Positions 47,151-57,824 of a DNA stretch of 64,000 bases are shown here, in pieces. The stretch comes from Agapanthus africanus (Eukaryota > Streptophyta > Magnoliopsida > Asparagales > Amaryllidaceae), in contig CM057337.1 of NCBI GenBank assembly GCA_030015575.1, positions 341,754,583-341,818,582 of the forward strand, written 5' to 3'. Position numbers and translations under genes: made by a program. How positions within the stretch are numbered: the first letter of the stretch is position 1; every line of letters starts with the position of its first letter. The notes under the pieces were generated by a model. It saw only the letters and a list, made by a program, of their open reading frames with translations. It searched no databases and was not told the origin of the DNA.

Positions 47151-50047
47151 GAATGTCAGATGGACATGTTTTGGTTTTGCGTAATTGCTTTTTTGTACCC
47201 AACGCAACTTGTAATATCATTTCTGTATCTTTAGTTTCTAAAGAAGGTTATGAATTTGCGTTTATAAGCAATGTTGTAAACATTCACCTTAATCAAGTTC
47301 TGATTGGGTCAGGTACATTGAGCAATGGTATATACGTATTAAACCAACCACAGATTTTCAATGTCCAGAATACACACAAAAGAAAGTCTTCGGAAATAAA
47401 TCAGACTTTCTTATGGCATTGTAGACTGGGTCACATCAATGAGAGAAGGTTGACAAAGTTACATACAGAAGGATATTTGAATCCGTTCGAATATCAATCG
47501 TATGCCACTTGTCAATCCTGTCTCAAAGGAAAGATGACAAAGTCTCCGTTCACTGGACACGGAGTAAGAGCGAGCGAGCTCTTGGGACTCGTACACAGCG
47601 ACGTGTGCGGTCCAATGTCTACACATGCGCGAAGCGGTTATTCTTACTTCATTACTTTTACGGATGACTTTTCAAGGTACGGTTATGTCTTCTTAATGAA
47701 ACATAAGTCCGAAGCCTTTAGAAAATTCCAGGAATATAAGAATGAAGTAGAAAAACAGACCGGCAAAAGTATCAAGATTCTAAGATCGGATCGAGGTGGT
47801 GAATACTTGAGTGCCGAGTTCCTGGACTACTTAAAAGAGAACGGAATTCTCTCTCAGCTTACTCCTCCATACACTCCGCAACATAACGGTGTATCGGAGA
47901 GACGGAACCGCACCCTATTGGATATGGTACGGTCCATGATGAGTAACGCTGAGTTACCGCGATCATTCTGGGGGTATGCGCTAGAATCGGCTGCGTACCT
48001 TTTGAACCGAGTTCCCACTAAGACTGTGCCTACCACACCATATGAGATGTGGTGTGGGAAGAGGCCCCATCTTAATCACATTAAGACATGGGGAAGTCCA
48101 GCTTTTGTCAAAAAGCAGCTTGCGGACAAGCTCGAGGCACGCTCAGTACAGTGTAAGTTTGTGGGATATCCAAAGAACTCCAAGGGATATTTCTTCTACT
48201 GCGAAGAGGAACAAAAAGTTATTGTTTCTCATCATGCCCACTTTCTAGAACACGAGTTCTTAGAAAAGGAAATAAGTGGGGGCGCAGTAGAACTGGAAGA
48301 AATTCCAGAACCACAGACTATTACTGAAAGTTTAGTGGAACCAGAGGGTTCAAAAGAACATGACATTCCTACGCCGCTCCGCAGGAGTAGTAGGCAGTCT
48401 CATTCACCCGAGAGATACTACGATTTTCTCATAGACGGGGATAGAGAGGATTGCATCATAGATTATGATGAGCCTACTAGCTTCCAGCAGGCCGTTCAGA
48501 GCGTTGACTCAGTAAAATGGCTGGATGCAATGCGGACCGAAATGGAGTCCATGTACACCAACAAAGTATGGACGTTGGACATTGCTCCAGACGGGGTAAA
48601 ACCCGTAGGATGCAAGTGGATCTTCAAAAGGAAGATTGGTGTAGATGGACAGGTTGAGACCTATAAAGCTAGACTTGTTGCGAAGGGTTTTCGTCAAAGA
48701 CCTGGTTTGGACTATGACGAAACCTTTTCTCCAGTGGCTATGTTGAAATCCATTCGGATCCTTCTTACCATTGCTGCCTTCCACGATTATGAGATCTGGC
48801 AGATGGACGTAAAAACCTCTTTTCTAAATGGAAATTTAGAGGAGTGTGTCTATATGGACCAACCAGAGGGCTTCATTCAGAGTGGGAGCAGCGGAAAGGT
48901 GTGCAAGTTGCTTAAGTCCATCTATAGACTAAAGTAGGCATCGCGGAGTTGGAACATCTGTTTTGATGAGACGGTCAAGGAATTTGGCTTTATCAAAAAT
49001 CCAGATGAACCATGCATCTATTGTAGATTTGTAGCGAGAACTGTAGTATTCCTCGTTTTGTACGTGGATGACATTCTCTTAATAGGAAATGACATTCCTA
49101 TGCTACAATCTGTCAAGGGGTTCTTGTCACACAGGTTCTCCATGAAAGACATGGGTGATGCCTCATACATCCTGAGGATCCGGATCCATCGTGATAGATC
49201 CAAGAGGATATTAGGACTTTCACAGTCCAGGTACATCGACACCATACTGAAGAGATTCAGTATGGAAGATTCCAAGCGCGGTAACCTACCGGCTTGTCAC
49301 GGGATCACCCTCTCTAAAGAGATGTCTCCCAAGACTGATTTGGAGAGGGATCGCATGTCTATTATACCCTACGCTTCTGCGGTAGGCTCTATAATGTATG
49401 CGATGTTGTGTACCAGACCGGATGTAGCTTATGCACTGAGTGTGGTAAGCCGGTATCAGTCAAACCCTGGTGAGAAACACTGGATAGCAGTAAAGAACAT
49501 TCTCAAGTACCTGAGAAGGACTAAGGAGATGTTCTTGGTGTATGGCGGAAAAGACCTCCAGATCGAGGCCTTTGCTGACTCCAGCTTCCAGAGTGACAAG
49601 GATGATTCCAAGTCCATGTCGGGTTTTGTCTTTACCCTCAATGGAGGGGCGGTGTGTTGGAAGAGTTTCAAACAGGAAACCGTTGCAGACTCGACGATGG
49701 AAGCGGAATACATCGCTGCATCTGATGCCGCAAAAGAAGCTGTCTGGATGACGAAGTTCTTGAAAGAGCTTCAGGTGGTTCCATCCATTGTTGATCCAAT
49801 ACCTCTGTATTGCGACAACAACGGGGCTATAGCTTTAGCGAAGGAACCCAGGTCCCATCAGAGATCCAGACACATCTTGAGGCGGTATCACCTGATCAGG
49901 GAGATCGTGGATCGCCAGGAGATCGAGGTTCGGAGAGTCGCTTCAGAAGATAACACTGCAGATCCGTTCACCAAGGCCTTGCCCCAGACTCAGTTCGAGC
50001 GGCTGATCGAGATGATAGGTCTTCGATACGCCAGTACATGGCCTTAG
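47117..50047 (+). pseudogene. Element C pol (protease end, integrase, RT, RNase H) with one stop
   Basis: It follows gag after the frameshift. Order: protease end; HCRLGH and CQSCLKGK (pre-integrase zinc motif, residues 101-135 from 47117); integrase with Asp162 (SDVCGP), Asp225 (RSDRGGEY) and Glu261 (SERRNRTLLDM); a hinge with PLRRSSRQSHSPERYYDF; RT with WQMDVKTSFLNGN and YVDDILLIGND; RNase H with FADSS, STMEAEY, YCDNNGA and EDNTADPFTK. It ends RYASTWP at 50047. The only in-frame stop is TAG at 48935-48937, where relatives have Gln (CAA/CAG) in LKQAS; a C-to-T change explains it. All visible catalytic residues are intact. Confidence 0.93.
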
Positions 50048-50061
50048 TGCAAGTAGGAGAT

Positions 50062-52227
50062 TGTTAGTGTATATACCCTAGAGGCCATTACTGTATCATA
50101 CTAGTTTGTATATTACTTAATGGAAGCTTGGGATATTCACCTTGTATATACAATCTTGCTCAAAATAGTAGTATGCTACTTGGTTTGTTTCTACTTCAAT
50201 GTGTACATATGTTTATTTTAGTATATTGCCTATACACATTAGTGGAGCCCTTAGGATCTTTGCTTGATTACCAGCGTTGTGATGGCAGTCACACTAGTGG
50301 GGCTGGGTAATCTATAAGCACATCCTTATGCAGGTCCCTGGTCGCAGGACTATCGAGACAGGGCATCGATACTCCGGAGTAGACTAGCGCATGCGCTTCT
50401 CATCCCAGTGTGGGAGACGGTCTGTCCCACAGCCGTCGGTACGTCGTACTTGAGAGAGTATGCGGGTGCTCGTTGGGTTACGAGTACACTGGACAGGACT
50501 CGTCGGGAACTGACTAGTTGGTATTATGCCTATCGTCAGTTATCAGTTCCCAGGTGACATGAGTACAGCTTAGTCCGCTGACTTGACACTGTCACTTCGC
50601 CTCGAGTGTGTTCCCACTGTACTTTGATTACTACCCTACCACGGCTCAAAGGAGTCGTGCAAACAGGTGGTAGTTGGGTGCAGTCCCGAAGCACTTGGAG
50701 GCAGTGACGGTTAGACAGGATTCGTCTCTCCCGGTATTGGGGGTTGACATCGCGCTGTGTCTAGGAGAGCCATTACACGAGTAGTCCCTGGCCAGGGCAA
50801 ACGAGATATACTGGTAGGCTTCCAGTGTTATCTCAGGGTGTTTTGGGCTTCACTCCGACATGACTTGTACCGCTATTGGGGGACTGACGTTTACCGCCCC
50901 CTTGGCCCGCCATGCGATGTATCAGACGAACAGACCGGACTGTACAGAGAATGTCACATTCAGGCTCAGTAGGAGTTCAGATGGGTTTCGCCTCGTCAGT
51001 CTTCTTGTCGGCATCTACCTGGGGACCGTTACGCACAGCTAGTGCCGCTTGCGGTCTGTGGTTAAACCCACTGCCAGCATAATGTCGAGTCTTTAGAGTC
51101 CCACACAGAAAGCTATTCGCCTTTAGGCAAAAGAGTAGAGGTCGCATGGTTTTGCGACTGGTCGCATGGTTTTGCGACAGGGTTCGGTCACATCCGTGCA
51201 CTTGTGCACGTACAGTGTCCGGACAGTTCACACTAGCGGGCTTTGGTTTAAGCCAGATCCTAGTGTACCTTTTGGGATTGGTTTTATCCAGTTTGCATTC
51301 GTGTTCCTCGGAACGCGGATGCGGGTGTGTATGCACAGTTGACGGAGAGACAGAGGCAGAGGATTCTCACTAGGGTTGTTGACCGTTGACAGTTGACTAT
51401 TGACTTTTTGCTCAACCCTAATGAGAATTTGATATGTGATTAACAATTATATCAATTAAGTATTATGGTGACATGGTTGTTGAGGGATTGACTTTGTTGA
51501 CTTGTTGACTTTTGTTGACCTGTTGACTTTGTGGACCGGTTGACTAGGCTTGACTAGTTGACCATCATGATAACTATAGCTATCATTTCATGGCAAAGAC
51601 TTTTTACTTGCTTGTTTCTTTTGTGAGAAATGAGTGCATGAAATGATTTAGCCATTTTGACTTGAACCGTTTTACACAATACTTGATTATTATTTTTGTG
51701 ATGATGGTTTTGGATTATGAGAGCCAAGAGAGAAAGGTCTTCTCTCATTCTTTCATGCTCATTCTCTCTCTTGTTCTTGAGCTCTCATCTTCCTCCTCTT
51801 GCTCTCCCTCTCTTGACTCTATGGTTCACTTGTCTCATGAGTTGAGAACCAAGAACCATAGATAAAATCCCATACAAACTCTTCTCTACTCACTCTAGTT
51901 CATAAGGTTTAGCAAACCGAGTGAACTAGTTTCTTCAAAGTTCGAAGAAGGAGCCAAAGGTTGAAGCTTTCAGGTGGATCTATCTTCGGCGCACGGAGAC
52001 GACGGGGAGAAGCCGATTCGGGCGACCATCGAAGCTTGAAGACGAAGGAGTTCGAGAAAAAGAAAGGTATAACCCCCTAACCGAGTAGTCAGCAACTCGT
52101 AGTTAGGTTGTTAGTTAGATGTTTAACAAAGATCCGGTTTTGAGTCCATGTTACCACCTCTATGAAAATCGTTTTTCACCAAATTCCGCATGCCCGAAAG
52201 TACCGGGAGAGGTAGCATGGACTTACA
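50062..52227 (+). repeat. 3' LTR of element C (2166 bp)
   Basis: It follows gtgcaagtaggagat (50047-50061), starts TGTTAGTGTATATACCCTAG and ends GCATGGACTTACA, followed by TSD AACAC. It is slightly longer than the 5' LTR because of a small insertion in the TTGAC cluster (near 51525). Confidence 0.95.
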
Positions 52228-52232
52228 AACAC

Positions 52233-52605
52233 ACCAGGGCACAATGATATTTCTCCCGCCTTTTAATGTTTCTCGACCCAATCCTTGAAGATTAAATAGT
52301 CTTCAATAGTGTGTCCCAGCACTCGGTGGTATGGGAAAAAGTTGGGATGATCAGTCTTGTTCGCTTCACTTAGCCTTTTTGGTTCTGGTAGCCACAGGCC
52401 ATTCTTCAGAGTATCTTTAAAAATTTTGTGGACCTTGTCCCTTCGGAATGAGTAGACCTTATTTCTTCTTTCCTCCAAAGTTGGCTCTCGAGTTTTTTAG
52501 TTTTTGCTCCGCCCGCTCTCTGCTTATTTAGAGAATCGATACAGTTAGAACTTCCGCATTTTTGGTTGTCGTCCCTCCAAGGTTTCGGTCTGTTTGTGAA
52601 CTGAA
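52233..52605 (-). pseudogene. Element G gag, second block (C-terminal module 1)
   Basis: Minus strand between copia C and copia D. The frame contains REPTLEERRNKVYSFRRDKVH, LWLPEPKR and FPYHRVLGHTIEDYLIFKDW, then a TAA at 52265-52263. It is a second version of the module at 10277-9762 (which has REPTPIERKKKVYSFRRDKV). In its finger the first Cys is Phe and the last is Tyr, so only the two His remain. The region upstream (52605-52480) is poorly conserved. Confidence 0.7.
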
Positions 52606-54776
52606 TGTTAGTTATATGTATGCCCTAGAGGCCATTACTGTACATATGATGTATATTGTAATGGATGCTTGGACATATATAGGGAGGACTTTCTTACTCG
52701 ACATGATAGTATGCTATCTCGTTGTACTTTATCTTAACATGTACCCTGATTGTCTCTATGTTACATGTTGATAAAGCCCTTAGGATATGTACTTGACTAC
52801 TGGGACTATGATGAGATCATACTAGTGGGGCCACGGTAGCCGACGAGTACAACCTATAACTGTTCCTAGTCGAGGCTGTATCGAGACAGGGCATCAATAC
52901 ACCAGAGTAGACTATCATATATGCATCTTGACCTATATGATGGGCGATGGATGATCCCATATCCATCGGTGTTTGACATCAAGGATGGTTTATGGGTGCT
53001 CGGTGGAGACTGGGTACACTGGACGGACTCGCCAAGAACTCCCAGATGGTATTATACACCACGTCAGATGGCAGTTCTCTGGTGACACTTGTACAGGTTA
53101 GTCTGTACACCCGAGATCGTCATAGAGACTTGTATGATTCCCACTGTGTTTTGATTTCCATCATACCACGTCCAAAAGGGCGTGCAAAAAGGTGGCTTTT
53201 GGGTACAGTCCCGAATCACATGGAGGCAATGAGCGATAGGAGGGGTTTCGTCTCTCCCGGTATAGGGAGTTGATGTTGCGCTGTGTTCGATTGGCTATAA
53301 CTGAAAATCCCTGGCCAGGATTGCTGAGATCTACTGGTAAGTGTTATCAGTAGTTTTTCGAACTATTATAGACCTCATATCGACACGACTTATCAAGCTA
53401 CTGGGTCTGACGTTTACCACCCCTAGGCGAGATATGCGACATATCAGACGAAGAGACCGGATTGTACGGGAGTGTTACTGATTGGATTCGCAGGAGAATG
53501 TACAGGCTTGCTTGTTGATCTTCTGATCGCTTAATACCTGGGTGGCTGTTACGTTTAGCTGACCGCTTGCAGCTTGTGGGTATTTGATATGATCATCACC
53601 TACTGCCGGCGTATTGACGATTCTTTAGAGTCCTACACAGAGGTTTCTTGGCTCAGCCAAAACGGAGTAGGAGCACATATATGATATGTGCGGGACCGAG
53701 AACAATACGTGTATGTGATACCGTATTAGATTCTCGCGATATGAGATATCGGCCAGGTATATGTGATATAGCCGGGTCATCGGATCAAGTGTTGATTCGA
53801 TGAACTGATACAAATTATATTAGTCGGTTATTTGTGACATAGCCGGATTATCGGATCAAGTCTTGATTCGATAACTTAATGTATAATTATATATTTGATA
53901 TATTAAATTACATTAACTAATATAAACTCACTAAAAGATTCTTTTTCTCACTCGGGTAATACATTGATATATATTAATTGTATTATTTTATTTTGTTACA
54001 ATAAATATTGTATATGTGATATATAATATTATAACATGTTAGGGTTATTAATGCAACATGTTTAGTGGAGATTAAACATGATTAAGGTTTGATTTGGGTT
54101 AATTTTTTCTAGAAGCTTCTAGAAGGTTTTCTTTTGTTTCTTGCTAAAGATATTTGTTATGATATTTGTTAACCCAACCCAACCCTTGACCATGGTTAAG
54201 TCTCTATATGGGTTAAGTTATCATACTTAACCCATGGTTGCATTTCTAACCTCACCACAATTCATTATTCATCAAAAAAGAAATGGTTCTTCTTCATTCT
54301 TCTCTTTTTCAATTGAAAAGCTTACTAGCTTTTTCATTAGTGATGATTTTGAGTGAGATTAAGAAAATAAATGAGAGCTAAAATCCTAATTCATCATCCT
54401 AATCTATCCTAGCCATTTAGATTGGGGTGTTAACTTCATATGTGAGTGAGAGCTTGTGTTAAAGAAACTTCAAGGTAGATCATCTTAGTTATCGAAGATC
54501 GGAAGCAAGTTTGCATCATTCTCTTCGTGGAGCCTCTCTAGAGTCCGGGTACTCGATGAATGCAGCGAAGGGACCTCAACACAGAGCTTTAGAAGTGAAG
54601 GACCGGACTACAAAGGTTGTAATCCCAAACTCCTTGTGTTAAAGTGTTTAACATGCTTTGTTTCGCTTAATCTCTACTTTAAAGATCTTGGTTAGGGTTG
54701 TTCGGCACGTCTAAATTTTAAATCGGGTATGGTTGATGCCTTATAGACCCTAGTGAGAGTGTCTAGTAACCCTGCA
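52606..54776 (+). repeat. 5' LTR of element D (2171 bp)
   Basis: It starts TGTTAGTTATATGTATGCCC and ends CTAGTAACCCTGCA. It has the same TATATGTGATATAGCCGG and ATCAAGTGTTGAT elements as the LTRs of B (53758-53870). Confidence 0.93.
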
Positions 54777-54977
54777 GTACTATCAGAGCCAAGCTAGAGG
54801 TTTTGATGAAGTCTAGGCGAAGTTTAAAGTCCGATCGAACTCCGAATACCCGTAAAACCCTAGTTTCTGGAAAATTTTTCAAATGTTGATTTTTTCTGTA
54901 TTAAAAATACTCAGAAAATTAAGCAGGATATTTTAGGAATTACTGTGCAAAACGTGCCTCTAATACGATTAAAGCGC

Positions 54978-55020
54978 CGCGGAACAGCGGCCGTACTGTG
55001 CATTGAGCGGCGGTTCCGCG
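54978..55020 (+). other. GC-rich inverted repeat in leader D
   Basis: CGCGGAAC (54978-54985) pairs with GTTCCGCG (55013-55020). Flanking GCGCCG and GCGGCG strings make the arms longer but imperfect. Same position in the leader as in B, C, N1 and N2. Confidence 0.7.
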
Positions 55021-55584
55021 TCCATACAGTAGACTTAGGGTTTGGGTTTTGAACAGTAATATCCGTATGTACTTCTGCTTGTTTCTGGGAATTTTTAATT
55101 ATACTCAAGTGTTGAGTTTTCTGGGTTGTATTGGGAGCTCGTTGATTCGATCGGAAAGTATAACTTCGTTTAGTTTGTCCGGGTAATTTTTAGAACGTGT
55201 TAAAAAGTTCGAACGGATATCAATAACTCACTTTTTCCCCTGCCGGAAAATTTCCAAGTGTTGGATTTTTCCGTAGTTTAAGAACGTTCTAAGTCATGCA
55301 AGTAACGCGGTGGACCCTCTAGAAGAACACAAACCTTAACTCGATTATGTGACCGTCTTGAACTGCCTCTAAACCTTAGGGTTTGGGGCAATACGGCGTT
55401 GCCACATGTGAGGCGTTGGCTTGACCCTTCTACGACTGGACCATTGGTACTGTGGCATGTGATGGATGTTTTTAAACAAATTTCAAGTGTTGAGAACTAT
55501 TTGGGAAAACAAGGGTGTTAGATTATTCGATCGGAAAGTTTAACATTGTCTATTTATCTGGAATGTGATACAATATTTGAAATT

Positions 55585-56035
55585 CATAAGTAGTTATGAG
55601 ATAACTAATTTGAATGTTATAAATCTAGCAGTTTAGTCTCAGATGATCGGTTGCCACGGGATTTTGATGTGATCAAAAGTCTGTCGCAATCACGTAGCGT
55701 ACGCGGATACTCGCCGGGTAAATTTAATAGATAGCCACGCCTCATAGCCCCAACCAAGTGACTGTAGGAGAACCCCATCGCCAAAAGTATCCGTTCGGGT
55801 GCTCACGGCAGCGGTGTTCCGCCTTAGTGCACTTCGTCGACGGCATCCGGGGGTGCGACCGTCGACTAAAGTTTGCGACGAGCATTCGATCAGGATATCG
55901 GGAATCTTGTTGAATTGCCAGACTAGATATTGAAAAGTGTTTTCGATAATGAGACTAAAATGCGGGGTTTTTAATTGTTAGGCATGCGATGTCTAAGGAA
56001 TTCATTTGGTTAGGCATGCGATGTCTAAGGAGGTT
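55585..56035 (+). repeat. Leader block present only in D and N1
   Basis: B and N2 pass directly from GAATTCATATAG to the (A/T)GATGTCTAAAG stretch, whereas D carries about 440 extra bases, more GC-rich than the surroundings, which N1 also has (about 23530-23095). It ends with two copies of TTAGGCATGCGATGTCTAAGG (near 55980 and 56010). No protein similarity was recognised. Confidence 0.65.
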
Positions 56036-57186
56036 GCGGATTCCAACTATTGTAGTTTTACACTTTCTTTTCTATGACCATAAGTGTAGTATGTAGTTGT
56101 ATCGCCGGTTTTCGTTGCTATACATCAACGACAATCGGTGTATGCATACTTACTTACGTTGATGATATGAGATATTATGTGTTGCTGTGATATGTTATAT
56201 TGGATCGTCGTGTTCTGAATAGCCGGGGGTTTTATGTGAGATGAGGGTTTTTATTTTTATTCATGTAAAATTCAATTGTATGTAATATTCTTTTATTGGG
56301 GCACTTCCGGGGTGAGGATGATGTCACCATTGTATATTATTTACTTTTCCATATTAGGTAGATCCAAGGCGGGGAGCACAAGTAACCGGGTTCTAGGGTC
56401 CAGTGGGAGACCATCTCGAGGAGTCGAGACCGGGTCTCCTAACCATAGAATTGGCAGTATTGCTTGACGCTCTCGTAGGGGTCTAGGGATATGGGTTTGG
56501 CTATTCATCGCGACCGTGGAATACGTGTTTTATACATGCTCGTATTAAAACACGGACGTCCTAGTATATCCAATATTTCATATATGTTCTTCTGCTGCAA
56601 TGTTCTGTGATGAGATCATATTACTGCCTGAGATGAATGTTTATATTATATATATGAGATATATGTTATATTGCAGATTTCGTTTCAAAAGTGATGCTTG
56701 TGAAGCATAATTAAATGGGACTTCATTAATGAGATTAATGAAAATAAAAGAAACCTAAAGATGTTGTAGAAACTTGTTTAAAAACTGGTAGCTCTAGTTC
56801 TTGCTTTGCATAGCGGTGTTCCTTGTAGAACATCCAGCACCTTATTCGATAAGAAAAGAGCCGAGATTCTTTCACCGGGAGTGACCTTTTTAGCTAAACT
56901 AGCAGATGCTGCATACTCAGTTTGTCTTTCGATCGCTTCTTTAGTTTTTGCTTTGCATAGTGATATTTATGAAATATCCTGCACCTTATTCGATAAGGAA
57001 AGAGCCGACAATCCCTTCACCGGGAGTGACCTCTTTAGCAAAACTAGAAAAGGCCTCAAAACCATTCCTATTAAAATCACTCGATTCTTCAACGATATCA
57101 AGTTCATTACGCAAAGGGTTTTCTTAAAAACCTGTCGTAGCCCTCCGTCATTTCAGATAAGTACTGGTTAGTATTCGTACTACGTT

Positions 57187-57377
57187 TGTTGACCATGTTA
57201 AGGCGTAGTGTGCGGTAGCTGATTAGTGCTTATCTGTATAAGCATATGATGCGATTGGATTAGGGTAGTCTTGCGAGTTTGTTGACCATGTTAAGGGTCG
57301 TGTGGGTGGGTTTAATTCAATCGGGAAATGACGGGTTGAACTTGACTAGCACTTATGATTTGTTGACCATGTTAAAG
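57187..57377 (+). other. Triplicate hairpin motif, element D (variant stem)
   Basis: TGTTGACCATGTTAA is identical in the three copies at 57187, 57280 and 57361. The stem is TTGAC/GTTAA and the loop is CAT. Stem positions 3 and 4 differ from the TTGGC/GTCAA of the other elements, yet pairing is kept with one G-U pair. Confidence 0.75.
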
Positions 57378-57824
57378 TCATATAGCTGCTAGGGGCAAAA
57401 TATTACTGGGAATTTTAAGTGTTGAAATTTGTAATTAGATTGCATACCTTCTATGATATAGTTGGATCCCGATACCCGCTGCGATTAAGAGTTACTCCTG
57501 TGAGAGTTTTACACATTACAATTTGCCGATCAAGTAGGTGTCTAGAAAGGTGTCAACGGGGTTACGCCCCTGGGAAAACGAGATTTATTTTAATTAGGTC
57601 CGTGCGAAAGCTTGGGGAACCTCCCTCGAAGTACCCGCACTGGCCTGGCTGAAAGACTGGCGAACTTGTAGAGTGTAATTAATCCCAGCTAGTCTTTCCT
57701 TTTAGAGTTTGAAGGAAGATTTGACTAAAAGGAGACATCCTAATTTGATAAATTGATAACCAATCTAATCTTGTAAAAGCCCACGCCGAGTGTTTTCTAC
57801 TCTCTCTCTCTCCTTGTTGCGACT

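Larger units (their letters stand above)
41838..52227 (+). mobile_element. Element C: full-length, nearly intact copia element with gag and pol
   Basis: LTRs at 41838-43994 and 50062-52227, TSD AACAC at 41833-41837 and 52228-52232, total 10390 bp, inserted in the gag of G. It is the only copia element here with a complete gag. Coding damage is limited to one frameshift and one stop. The LTRs differ at about 6 of the first 225 positions. It is the best in-window candidate for a relative that could supply Gag to B, D, N1 and N2. Confidence 0.95.
54777..57824 (+). other. Element D primer-binding site and 3.0-kb leader
   Basis: The PBS gtactatcagagcc (54777-54790) has two changes from the usual form. 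A GC-rich inverted repeat has its core at 54978-54985 with 55013-55020. A block at about 55585-56035 is shared only with N1. The 145-bp module is present twice (from 56801 and 56948). Three hairpin motifs lie at 57187-57377. The pyrimidine tract at 57808-57815 has lost its AG. No open frame of note is present. Confidence 0.8.
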
